Shown: positions 54,345 to 62,484 of the stretch, piece after piece
How the letters are laid out: the number at the start of each line of letters is the position of its first letter
Numbering within the stretch: the stretch's first letter is position 1
Assembly: GCF_021168455.1 (NCBI RefSeq)
Contig: NZ_JAJOZR010000006.1
Span: 186,001 to 250,000 of the forward strand
Reading direction: 5' to 3'
DNA length: 64,000 nucleotides
Source: Ferranicluibacter quercicola
GTDB taxonomy: Bacteria > Pseudomonadota > Alphaproteobacteria > Rhizobiales > Rhizobiaceae
Program-made: the position numbers and the translations under genes
Notes under the pieces: model-generated
Database searches by the model: none
Told to the model about the DNA's origin: nothing
Seen by the model: the letters and a program-made list of their open reading frames with translations, nothing else

Positions 54345-56204
54345 ATGGGAATGATCATGACGACGCAACAGGCCCACACCCGTCAGACCACGCCGCCAGA
54401 GGCGCAACCGGTGCTCTCCGTCGAGGCGCTGCGAACGTCGTTCCGCGTCGATGGCGCGTGGAAACCAGTCGTCCGCGATATCTCCTTCACCATCGCGCCC
54501 GCCGAGACCGTGGCGATCGTCGGCGAGTCCGGGTCCGGCAAGAGCGTCACGTCGCTGTCGATCATGCGGCTTCTCCAGCCCGATACGAGCCGCATCGAGG
54601 GTCGGGTCATGTTGGGGGGCCGCGATCTCCTATCCTTGCCGGAGCCGGAGATGCGCAAGGTGCGCGGCAACGATGTCGCGATGATTTTCCAGGAGCCGAT
54701 GACCAGCCTCAATCCGCTGTTCACGATCGGCGACCAGATCTCGGAGGCGATCCTCTGCCATACGGCGATGAGCAAAGCGGACGCGCGCGCCGAAACCGTG
54801 CGCATCCTTGAAAAGGTTCGTATTCCCTCGGCAGCCTCGCGCTTCGACGAGTATCCGCATCGCTTCTCCGGCGGCATGCGGCAGCGGGTGATGATCGCAA
54901 TGGCGCTTGCGACCAAGCCGAAGCTGCTGATCGCCGACGAGCCGACGACGGCGCTCGACGTGACGATCCAGGGTCAGATCCTCGATCTCATCCGGATGTT
55001 GCAGGACGAGGAGGGGACCTCCGTCCTGTTCATCACGCATGACATGGGCGTGGTCGCCGAGATTGCCGACCGGACCGTCGTCATGTATCGCGGCGAGCAG
55101 GTGGAAACCGGACGCACGACCGACATCTTTCACCGAGGCCAGCATCCCTACACCCGCGCGCTTCTGTCCGCCGTGCCTGTGCTCGGTGCCATGCAGGCCT
55201 ATCGCCGCCCCTTGCGTTTTCCAACGGTCGATCCGGCGACCGGACTGTCCGCCGTCCCGGTCGAAGTCGCCGATACCGTCATTGCCTCAGGCGAGCCGAC
55301 CCTGCAGGTCCGCAATCTCACCAAGCGCTTCGACATCCATACCGGTCTTCTCGGCAAGGTGAGCGGGCGTGTACATGCGGTCGAAAATGTCTCCTTCGAC
55401 CTGCGCGCCGGTGAAACCCTGTCGCTGGTCGGCGAATCCGGATGCGGCAAGTCTACGACGGGACGGGCCATTCTCCGCCTGATCGAGCCAAGCAGCGGTT
55501 CGGTTCTCGTCGAGGGCCGCGAGGTTCTGACCCTTCCGAGGCGCGACCTGCGTGCGATGCGCAAATCTGTGCAGATGATCTTTCAAGATCCGTTCGCCTC
55601 GCTCAACCCGCGCATGACGGTGGGAGCCGCGATTGCCGAACCTTATCTCGAGCACCGGCTGGGCAGTTCGAAGGAGGCAAAAGCGATGGTCGCCGATCTT
55701 CTGGAGAAGGTCGGCCTTACCCCGGACATGGCGTCGCGTTATCCGCACGCGTTCTCCGGCGGTCAGCGCCAGCGGATCTCGATCGCGCGTGCGCTCGCCC
55801 TCTCTCCCAAGATCATCGTGGCGGATGAGAGCGTTTCGGCACTCGATGTCTCGATCAAGGCGCAGGTCATCAATCTGATGCTCGACTTGCAGCAAAGCCT
55901 CAACCTTGCCTTTCTGTTCATCAGCCATGACATGGCCGTCGTCGAGCGCGTCAGCCATCGTGTCGCCGTCATGTATCTGGGAGAGATTGTGGAGATCGGG
56001 CCGCGGAGCGCCGTCTTTGGCAATCCTCAGCATGCCTATACGAAGAAACTGATGTCCGCCGTGCCGGTCCCGGATCCCGACCGTCGGCGTGAGACGCCGA
56101 TGGCCGCTGCCGATGAACTGAGGAGCCAGATCCGTCCGGCAGATTACGTGCCAGTGCAGCGGAAATTCCGCGTCGTTTCCGAGGGGCACCTCGTCGCCAC
56201 CTAG
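54345..56204 (+). CDS. Fused double ABC ATPase for oligopeptide-type importer (GsiA-like)
   Basis: A 619-residue protein with two nucleotide-binding domains in tandem, equal to DppD plus DppF. First domain: GESGSGKS, FSGGMRQRVMIAMAL, LLIADEPTTALD. Second domain: GESGCGKST, FSGGQRQRISIARAL, IIVADESVSALD; each is followed by an oligopeptide-type C-terminal extension (HPYTRALLSAVP; HAYTKKLMSAVP). It energises the permeases 4 kb upstream, separated by the enzyme and regulator genes. ATG at 54345 was chosen; 54357 (the third Met, next to ACGACG) is an alternative. Confidence 0.93.
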   Translation: MGMIMTTQQAHTRQTTPPEAQPVLSVEALRTSFRVDGAWKPVVRDISFTIAPAETVAIVGESGSGKSVTSLSIMRLLQPDTSRIEGRVMLGGRDLLSLPEPEMRKVRGNDVAMIFQEPMTSLNPLFTIGDQISEAILCHTAMSKADARAETVRILEKVRIPSAASRFDEYPHRFSGGMRQRVMIAMALATKPKLLIADEPTTALDVTIQGQILDLIRMLQDEEGTSVLFITHDMGVVAEIADRTVVMYRGEQVETGRTTDIFHRGQHPYTRALLSAVPVLGAMQAYRRPLRFPTVDPATGLSAVPVEVADTVIASGEPTLQVRNLTKRFDIHTGLLGKVSGRVHAVENVSFDLRAGETLSLVGESGCGKSTTGRAILRLIEPSSGSVLVEGREVLTLPRRDLRAMRKSVQMIFQDPFASLNPRMTVGAAIAEPYLEHRLGSSKEAKAMVADLLEKVGLTPDMASRYPHAFSGGQRQRISIARALALSPKIIVADESVSALDVSIKAQVINLMLDLQQSLNLAFLFISHDMAVVERVSHRVAVMYLGEIVEIGPRSAVFGNPQHAYTKKLMSAVPVPDPDRRRETPMAAADELRSQIRPADYVPVQRKFRVVSEGHLVAT

Positions 56205-56549
56205 CCCAGGTCAGTGATCGCGCCTCGACGATATCGTGCTAGTCGGTGATGGAAGTCTTGGCTTGCATCGTCTTCCACCCAGCACGGACGGTAGGCGAGC
56301 CTTCGGCAACTTATGACTTTGGGAATTCAGTGCCTGCCTGATCCGCTTGACGTGGTTTTGACAGAGATGACGATCTCCCCACAAAGGTGCTGAGCGACGG
56401 ACGGGAGTCGTCGTTCGCTGGGCTCGTGCCCTATCCATGACACCAACCTTCTTGATCGGCTTAGATGGGAACAGTCTGAGAGCTGTCCGGCAGGCAACGC
56501 GCATCGTCAACAATGTACACCGGCACGACACGACACGCCGCGCATCGCG
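56205..56549. other. Intergenic region between modules 4 and 5
   Basis: About 345 bp without a recognised gene; open frames here lack family features and ribosome-binding sites. No clear terminator for the double-ATPase gene was found. The remainder up to the regulator gene (to 56711) is AT-rich and promoter-like, and contains the inverted repeat listed separately. Confidence 0.4.
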
Positions 56550-56566
56550 ATTGAAGTATTTTCAAT
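56550..56566. promoter_or_regulatory. Inverted repeat upstream of LacI-PfkB gene
   Basis: ATTGAA (56550-56555) and TTCAAT (56561-56566) are perfect 6-bp inverted arms around GTATT, about 145 bp upstream of the fusion regulator. A second AT-rich segment follows at 56576-56660. It may be an operator for the fused regulator; short, so only moderate support. Confidence 0.3.
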
Positions 56567-56711
56567 TCGGCGGCTCTGGAGAGATTTTTTCCAAAAACGG
56601 ATGGTGATCCTATTCTCTGTAGGAAAATAACTCCACTGATTGGAAGACTGTTTCTTTGACGGACGGAAAATCTACCCCTAGCCTTGAACCGCTTCAATGG
56701 TTGAGGAAATG

Positions 56712-57890
56712 ATGAAAAAGGGCCGTCCCACCATTACGGATGTTGCACGTGCCGCCGGTGTCTCCGTTGGCACCGTGTCCAATTTTCTCAATGGGACAGT
56801 GCCGGTCAAAGCCGAAACTGCCGATAGAATTCACGCAACCATCCAGAAGCTCGCCTATCGTCCAAGCGTGTTCGCGCGGTCGCTGCCGATGATGTCCGCC
56901 CGCAAAGCCAAGGCGTCCGAGGGTAATCCCCGGCTTCTCGTCGTTGGTCACATCTGCGTCGATTACCTCTGCCGCGTTCAGGTCCTGCCCCATCGCGACG
57001 ACCGCGTGGCGGCAAGACACATCGATAAGGCGCTGGGTGGCCCGGCTGCCAATCTTGCGGTTGCCGCTGCCGCCGTCGGTTCGCCTTACGGGTTGCAAGT
57101 CGATCTCGCCACGTCAGTCGGCGACGACGCCGATAGCGAGTGGGCAATGGCTGAACTGCTGGCCCACGGCGTCAACGTGTTGCCGATCCGGCGGCCGAGC
57201 AAGAACCGACTGCCGCGAGCGATGGTGATCATCGAGGCCAACGGCGGCCGTACGATCATTCACGAGACCTTCGAGCTCACTGAGGTGGACCTCACCGCCA
57301 ACATGGATATCGCGCCCGGTTCAGTGCGGTCGTGCCTGCACATTGAAGGGTTCCATTATGAACGAATGATGCCGTCGATTGCACGCTTCCACGCAGCGGG
57401 TTGGAATGTGAGCCTTCACGCCGCCGGCCTGCCCGAAGGATCGCGCAATCCGGACGCCTTCGAGCGGCTGATCGAGCAGATTGATCTGACCTTCATCAAC
57501 GACGACACGCTGCGGGACATCTACGCGATCCGCACGCCGCTCGCCTCGATGATTGAGGAGGCGGCGCGGACGATCGCGCGGGTCAAGCGGCGCGGTGATG
57601 TGGTGCTGACGCTTGGTGAATTTGGGGCTGTCGTCTTCCGCAAGAGCGGCGGCCCGCCGATCGAAGTGCCGGCGCTGCCGGTCAGCCGAGTCGATGCGAC
57701 CGGTGCGGGCGATGCATTCGCCGGAATTTTTCTGAGCCTCTGGCTGAATGGACAGGCACTGGTCGATTGCGCACGTCACGCCGCGGTCGGCGCCAGCCTG
57801 ACCACCACCTCCGAAGGCGCGCAGGCCCGCACAGCCAGAGCGCAGGAACTCGAAACACTCCTTTCTGCCGTCGAGGCAAAGGCCGGATGA
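56712..57890 (+). CDS. LacI-type HTH fused to PfkB-family sugar kinase
   Basis: A 392-residue fusion. Residues 8-57 are a LacI DNA-binding head (ITDVARAAGVSVGTVSNFLN and KLAYRPSVFARSL). Instead of the usual periplasmic-binding-like sensor, residues 74-368 are a ribokinase/PfkB domain with LGGPAANLAVAAAAVG (108-123) and DATGAGDAFAG (328-338); the catalytic Asp334 is retained. It may be a transcription factor that senses or phosphorylates its sugar. It heads a ribose-type importer operon. The ATG at 56712 has GAGGA upstream; 56709 and 56697 are alternatives. Confidence 0.9.
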   Translation: MKKGRPTITDVARAAGVSVGTVSNFLNGTVPVKAETADRIHATIQKLAYRPSVFARSLPMMSARKAKASEGNPRLLVVGHICVDYLCRVQVLPHRDDRVAARHIDKALGGPAANLAVAAAAVGSPYGLQVDLATSVGDDADSEWAMAELLAHGVNVLPIRRPSKNRLPRAMVIIEANGGRTIIHETFELTEVDLTANMDIAPGSVRSCLHIEGFHYERMMPSIARFHAAGWNVSLHAAGLPEGSRNPDAFERLIEQIDLTFINDDTLRDIYAIRTPLASMIEEAARTIARVKRRGDVVLTLGEFGAVVFRKSGGPPIEVPALPVSRVDATGAGDAFAGIFLSLWLNGQALVDCARHAAVGASLTTTSEGAQARTARAQELETLLSAVEAKAG

Positions 57891-57928
57891 TTTTTTAGAC
57901 CACATAATCGCATGCATAGGAGACGGAC

Positions 57929-58714
57929 ATGATAACGAAGGTTTTGTTGGTAGGAGAGAGCTGGGTCAGCTCGGCAACCCATTACAAGGGTTTCGATCAG
58001 TTCGGGAGCGTGACCTTCCATCTCGGCGCCGAACCGCTGGTCGCAGCCCTTCAGGGCGAAGAGTTCGAGATCACTTACATGACGGCGCATGACTGCGTCG
58101 AAAAGTTCCCCTTCACGCTTGAAGGTCTTTCCGAATACCAGGTCATCCTGCTGTCCGACATAGGGGCGAATTCGCTGCTGCTGCCGCCTGCGGTATGGCT
58201 GCACGGCAAGCCGGTTCCCAATCGCTTGAAGATCATCCGCGAATGGACCCAGGCCGGCGGCGGGCTTGTCATGGCAGGGGGCTATTTCTCCTTCCAGGGC
58301 ATCGACGGCAAGGCCCGCTGGCGGCGTACGCCTGTGGAAGAGGCTCTGCCCGTCACCTGCCTTCCCTATGACGACCGACTGGAAGTTCCGGATGGCTTTC
58401 ATGCCGTCGTGACCGGGCCAAAGGACCATCCGATCCTACAAGGCATCGAAGGACAATGGCCGCTGCTTCTCGGTGCAAACGAGGTCGTCGCCAAGGAAGG
58501 CGATAGCATTCAGGTGCTTGCGACGCTGCCGGAAGAGGAGGGTGGTCATCCGCTACTCGTCACCGGCAGCTACGGCCGGGGCCGCACCGTCGCCTGGACC
58601 TCTGATATCGGGCCGCATTGGGTTCCGAACGAGTTCGTCGCCTGGGCTGGATACGCGACGATCTGGAAGAACATTCTTCGCTGGGCGGCCAATACAGCTG
58701 GCACGGCCAAGTGA
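57929..58714 (+). CDS. Glutamine-amidotransferase-like (GATase1-fold) protein
   Basis: A 261-residue class I GATase/ThuA-like fold protein. GESWVSSATHYKGFDQF at the N-terminus, LLSDIGANSLLLP, then the nucleophile-elbow region GGGLVMAGGYFSFQG, where the catalytic Cys of true amidotransferases is Gly/Tyr, so glutaminase activity is unlikely. C-terminal GRGRTVAWTSDIGPHW. Related proteins occur in rhizobial ribose-type ABC operons. It starts 38 nt after the fusion gene. The role is unknown; a sugar- or ligand-binding function is possible. Confidence 0.75.
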   Translation: MITKVLLVGESWVSSATHYKGFDQFGSVTFHLGAEPLVAALQGEEFEITYMTAHDCVEKFPFTLEGLSEYQVILLSDIGANSLLLPPAVWLHGKPVPNRLKIIREWTQAGGGLVMAGGYFSFQGIDGKARWRRTPVEEALPVTCLPYDDRLEVPDGFHAVVTGPKDHPILQGIEGQWPLLLGANEVVAKEGDSIQVLATLPEEEGGHPLLVTGSYGRGRTVAWTSDIGPHWVPNEFVAWAGYATIWKNILRWAANTAGTAK

Positions 58715-58742
58715 ACCTGCAGCGAACGCAAAGGACAGCACG

Positions 58743-59516
58743 ATGACCGTTCCATTCCTGCGCGCAACCGGGATCACCAAACGCTTCGGCGCGCTTACAG
58801 CACTGAAGGGTGTCGATCTCGACATCAACTGTGGCGAGGTTCTGGCGCTTCTCGGCGATAATGGTGCCGGAAAGTCTACGTTCGTCAAGATCCTAGCCGG
58901 TGCGCATCCTCAGAGTGACGGCGCGTTGTTGGTCGAAGGCGAGCCTGTTCGCTTTGCCTCGCCCAAGGACGCGGCGAGCTCCGGAATCGCGACGATCTTT
59001 CAGGAACTGGCATTATCGGAGAACCTGTCGATCTCGGAAAATGTCTTTCTTGGACGTGAACTCAAGCGCTCTGTGCTTGGTGTTCCGTTTCTCAAGCGGA
59101 AGACGATGCGCGACCGGGTGGATGGCCTGCTGCACGAATTGGATGCACATATTTCCGATCCGGAAGCGCCTGTCGGCAGTCTTTCGGGAGGCCAGCGCCA
59201 GGCGGTGGCGATCTGCCGCGCGCTCAACCTAAACGCCAGGCTCGTCATTATGGATGAGCCGACGGCGGCGCTCGCCGTCGCTGAAACCCGCAAGGTGCTG
59301 CAGCTGACGCGCAAGCTTGCCGAACGAGGCTGCGCTGTCGTCCTGATCAGCCACAACATTGCCGATGTCTTTGAGGTCGCCGACCGCATGGTCGTTTTCC
59401 GCCGCGGTAGAAAGGTCGCGGAGCGGCAGAAAGATGAAACTAGCCCCGAAGAAATCGTCTCTCTCATCACAGGCGCTCATCCCGACGTGCGAGCGCTTGA
59501 ACAAAACAGCCAATAA
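58743..59516 (+). CDS. ABC transporter ATP-binding protein, single-domain FrcA type
   Basis: A 257-residue CUT2 ATPase with one nucleotide-binding domain: GDNGAGKST Walker A, LSGGQRQAVAICRAL signature, LVIMDEPTAAL Walker B, LISHNIADVFEVADR. Half the length of RbsA, as in the ribitol module ATPase and rhizobial FrcA. ATG at 58743 follows AAGGACAGCACG. It precedes the binding protein and both permeases, so the order differs from that in modules 2-4. Confidence 0.92.
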   Translation: MTVPFLRATGITKRFGALTALKGVDLDINCGEVLALLGDNGAGKSTFVKILAGAHPQSDGALLVEGEPVRFASPKDAASSGIATIFQELALSENLSISENVFLGRELKRSVLGVPFLKRKTMRDRVDGLLHELDAHISDPEAPVGSLSGGQRQAVAICRALNLNARLVIMDEPTAALAVAETRKVLQLTRKLAERGCAVVLISHNIADVFEVADRMVVFRRGRKVAERQKDETSPEEIVSLITGAHPDVRALEQNSQ

Positions 59517-59546
59517 AGCGCGTCAAACCGTTCCAGAGAGGTTCCA

Positions 59547-60533
59547 ATGTTTTCCAAACTCAAGACAATTCTCGCCGCATCTGCAGTGACGCTTGCGCTT
59601 GGCTCTTCCGCTTTCGCGCAAGACAAGCCGAAAGTAGCCTTCGTTCCTCAGCTGATCGGAATTCCCTACTTCAACGCCATGGAAGCCGGCGGCAAGCGCG
59701 CTGCTGAAGATCTTGGCGTCGACTTTATCTATTCCGGCCCGGTCGATACCAATCCAGTTGACCAGCTGCAGATTGTCCAGAACCTGATTGACCAAGGTGT
59801 CAGTGCCGTGTCCGTCAGCGTGCTCGACGCATCCGCTATCGCACCGGTCGTCGAGGCCGCCAAGGCAAAGGGTGTCAAGCTCTTCACCAGCGACAGCGAC
59901 GCTCCTGACAGCGGCCGTGCCGTCTATGTCGCCCAGGCAACCGACGAAGGTCTCGGCACCACCATTATCGACGAAATGGTCAAGCGCGTCGGCGAAGATG
60001 CCAAGATCGGCATCGTCTCGGGTGAGGCCACGGCCTCCAACCTCAACGCCTGGATCGGCTTCATGCAGAAGCGAGCGAAAGAGAAGTATCCGAAGCTCAC
60101 CCTTCTTGAGCCGCAGTTCGCCGGCGGCACGGCACAGCGTGCGGCACAGATCGCTGGCGACCTGATGACCGCAAACCCAGACATCAAGGGCATCATTGCG
60201 GTCGCCTCCTCCACATGCCCGGGCGTCGCTCAGGCGATCGAAACAGCCGGCAAGATCGGCGCGGTGGTTGGTACGGGCTATTGCAGCCCGAATACTGCGC
60301 GATCCTACCTCAAGAGTGGTACCTTCGGCTTCTCGGTGCTCTGGGATCCGGCGCAGCTCGGCTATTTGACAGTCTGGGCCGGCAAGCAGCTGATAGACGG
60401 CAAGCCGTTCGCGGCTGAAAACGTTGTGAAGGGCTTCGCCTCGCCGGTCACTTACGATGCCGGTAGCGGCATCCTGCTGCTTGGCCCTCCGGCCGTCTTT
60501 ACCGCCGACAATGTCGACAAGTTCGACTTCTAA
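59547..60533 (+). CDS. Ribose-type ABC substrate-binding protein (RbsB/LsrB type)
   Basis: A 328-residue PBP type 1 protein. Signal peptide about residues 1-24 (LALGSSAFA, then QDKPKVAFVPQLIGIPYFNAMEAGGKRAAEDLG). The IGIPYFNAMEAGGK start and QIVQNLIDQGVSAVSVSVLD resemble LsrB/rhamnose-binding RhaS-type proteins more than classical RbsB. It delivers ligand to the two permeases that follow; no hairpin separates them here (18-nt gap). Confidence 0.92.
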   Translation: MFSKLKTILAASAVTLALGSSAFAQDKPKVAFVPQLIGIPYFNAMEAGGKRAAEDLGVDFIYSGPVDTNPVDQLQIVQNLIDQGVSAVSVSVLDASAIAPVVEAAKAKGVKLFTSDSDAPDSGRAVYVAQATDEGLGTTIIDEMVKRVGEDAKIGIVSGEATASNLNAWIGFMQKRAKEKYPKLTLLEPQFAGGTAQRAAQIAGDLMTANPDIKGIIAVASSTCPGVAQAIETAGKIGAVVGTGYCSPNTARSYLKSGTFGFSVLWDPAQLGYLTVWAGKQLIDGKPFAAENVVKGFASPVTYDAGSGILLLGPPAVFTADNVDKFDF

Positions 60534-60551
60534 GGCTGGATGTAATTTGTG

Positions 60552-61529
60552 ATGCGACAGTCAAGTCCACGTCTTCCTGCCATCGGCGGACGTGAAGGGG
60601 CGCTGCTTGGCGCCGTCATTCTCGCCTCGATCATCTTTTCTGTCGCGTCACCCTATTTCGCGACGGCAGGCAATGCCACGACCATCGCCCGCAACAGCAC
60701 CGAGTTGATGTTGGCTGGTCTCGGCATGACCCTGCTCCTCGCTATGGGCAGTATCGACGTTTCCATTGGCATCCTCATGGGGCTTGCCGCCATCGCCGTC
60801 GCCCATGCTCTGCTGGCATCGGTTGCACCGGCACTCGCCCTGCTCGTCGGGCCGGCGGCGGGTGCAGCACTGGGCCTCGTGACGGCGCTGGTCGTCGTTC
60901 TCGGCCGCGTGCCGGCAATCGTCGGCACGCTTGGCCTTCTCGGCGTCTATCGGATGGGGGTCTTCGCACTTCTCGGCGGGCAATGGCTTTCTGGCCTGCC
61001 CGTCGGCCTCACGCAGCTTCTGTCCGTCACCGTGCTCGGCCTTCCCATGTCGATCTTTGCGATCGGGCTTGCCTATCTCGCGGTGTGGCTGGCGCTTCGC
61101 CGCACGCCTTACGGCCCGCATCTGCTTTCGATCGGAAATTCAGAGGAAAAAGCGCGGCTCTCCGGCGTGCCCGTCAGCAAGGTCCGGATCGCCACCTTCA
61201 TCATCAGCGGCGCTCTGACCGGACTGGCCGCAAGCTTCTATGTCGCAAACTATCGTAACGTCGAAATGGCCATCGGCAGCACGCTGGCCCTCGATGCGAT
61301 CGCCGCGGTTGTGCTCGGCGGCACCAGCATCATGGGGGGGCGCTGCAGCCTTCTCGGAACCGCACTTGGCGTCATCCTCCTGCGCATCCTGCAGAACGGC
61401 CTGCTGCTGATGGGCGTGCCGTCGCTCTGGCAGCCTGTTGTGACCGGCGCTCTGCTGATCGGCGTGCTCGCGCTTGAACTGCCGGCCTCACGCATGGGTG
61501 AATTCAAGGCAAGGTGGATGCAGCGATGA
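60552..61529 (+). CDS. Ribose-type ABC permease 1
   Basis: A 325-residue RbsC/LsrC-like permease with about eight to ten hydrophobic segments and the family stretch GMTLLLAMGSIDVSIGILMGLAA; GGTSIMGGRCSLLG near the C-terminus is the usual loop. ATG at 60552 was chosen over the adjoining GTG at 60549. Its stop overlaps the second permease start (ATGA at 61526-61529). Confidence 0.92.
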   Translation: MRQSSPRLPAIGGREGALLGAVILASIIFSVASPYFATAGNATTIARNSTELMLAGLGMTLLLAMGSIDVSIGILMGLAAIAVAHALLASVAPALALLVGPAAGAALGLVTALVVVLGRVPAIVGTLGLLGVYRMGVFALLGGQWLSGLPVGLTQLLSVTVLGLPMSIFAIGLAYLAVWLALRRTPYGPHLLSIGNSEEKARLSGVPVSKVRIATFIISGALTGLAASFYVANYRNVEMAIGSTLALDAIAAVVLGGTSIMGGRCSLLGTALGVILLRILQNGLLLMGVPSLWQPVVTGALLIGVLALELPASRMGEFKARWMQR

Positions 61530-62482
61530 AACACCTTCTAAAACGCTCCGGCTCCAGCCGCATCCTCCTGCTTCTCGCCGTGCTGTGGATCGCCGTCATC
61601 TTGCTTTTCGCGGCGCTCAGGCCGTCGATGTTCAGCGCATCGACGGTGACGACTGTCCTGCAATTCTCGACCATCCTTGCCCTGGTCTCGCTCGGCCAAT
61701 GCCTCGTCATTCTGGCCGGCGGTGCCGGTATCGATCTGTCGGTCGGTGGCACTGTATCGCTGTCGGTGGTGCTGGCTATGCTTGCGATCAAGGCCGGCAT
61801 GCCGCCGGCACTGCTGCCGGTCGCCTGCGTCGTCTTCGGGCTACTGCTCGGCTTGCTCAACGGGCTATTGGTCACCTGGCTGAAGATCCTGCCGCTGATC
61901 GCGACGCTCGGCACGCTGTTCGTCTATTCGGGCATGGCTCTGGCGCTGACCGGCGGTGGAGCCCAATCGGGCGTGCCGACCTGGTTGCTCCCCTGGGGCA
62001 GGGGGATGATGCTGTCGCTGCCCATGCCGTTCGTGACGTTGGTGGTGCCCGTCTTCGTCATTGCCGCAGTGCTCCTTCTCTACAGTGCATGGGGTCGGTG
62101 GCTGTTCGCCATCGGGTTCAACGAGCGCTCGGCGCGCCTTGTCGGCATTCCCGTCGATCGCGCCCGGCTTCTGGTCTACGGTCTCAGCGGTCTGCTTGCC
62201 GGCCTGGCGGGGCTTGTCTCGATCGCGTGGCTCGGAAGCGCGAGGCCCAATATTGGGCAAAACCTGGAGCTTGAATCGCTGACCGCGGTGATGCTCGGCG
62301 GAGTCGCCATCACTGGCGGTATCGGCGGCGTAGGCGGCGTGATCGCCGCCGTCATCCTGCTCGTCACACTGAAGACCGGGCTCCTGCAGCTCAACGTCAA
62401 CTCTGTCTGGCAGGTCGGTATCGTTGGCGCGCTTCTGATCGCCGTCCTGCTTATCGAACGTCTTTCAAAACGCTGGAGTTAA
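61526..62482 (+). CDS. Ribose-type ABC permease 2
   Basis: A 318-residue second RbsC-family permease: CLVILAGGAGIDLSVGGTVSLSVV and GGVAITGGIGGVGG loops, about eight to ten membrane segments. Two different permeases imply a heterodimeric channel, as in LsrCD or YtfT/YjfF systems. It overlaps the first permease by 4 bp; the M20 hydrolase gene starts 2 nt after its stop. Confidence 0.92.
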   Translation: MKHLLKRSGSSRILLLLAVLWIAVILLFAALRPSMFSASTVTTVLQFSTILALVSLGQCLVILAGGAGIDLSVGGTVSLSVVLAMLAIKAGMPPALLPVACVVFGLLLGLLNGLLVTWLKILPLIATLGTLFVYSGMALALTGGGAQSGVPTWLLPWGRGMMLSLPMPFVTLVVPVFVIAAVLLLYSAWGRWLFAIGFNERSARLVGIPVDRARLLVYGLSGLLAGLAGLVSIAWLGSARPNIGQNLELESLTAVMLGGVAITGGIGGVGGVIAAVILLVTLKTGLLQLNVNSVWQVGIVGALLIAVLLIERLSKRWS

Positions 62483-62484
62483 CC

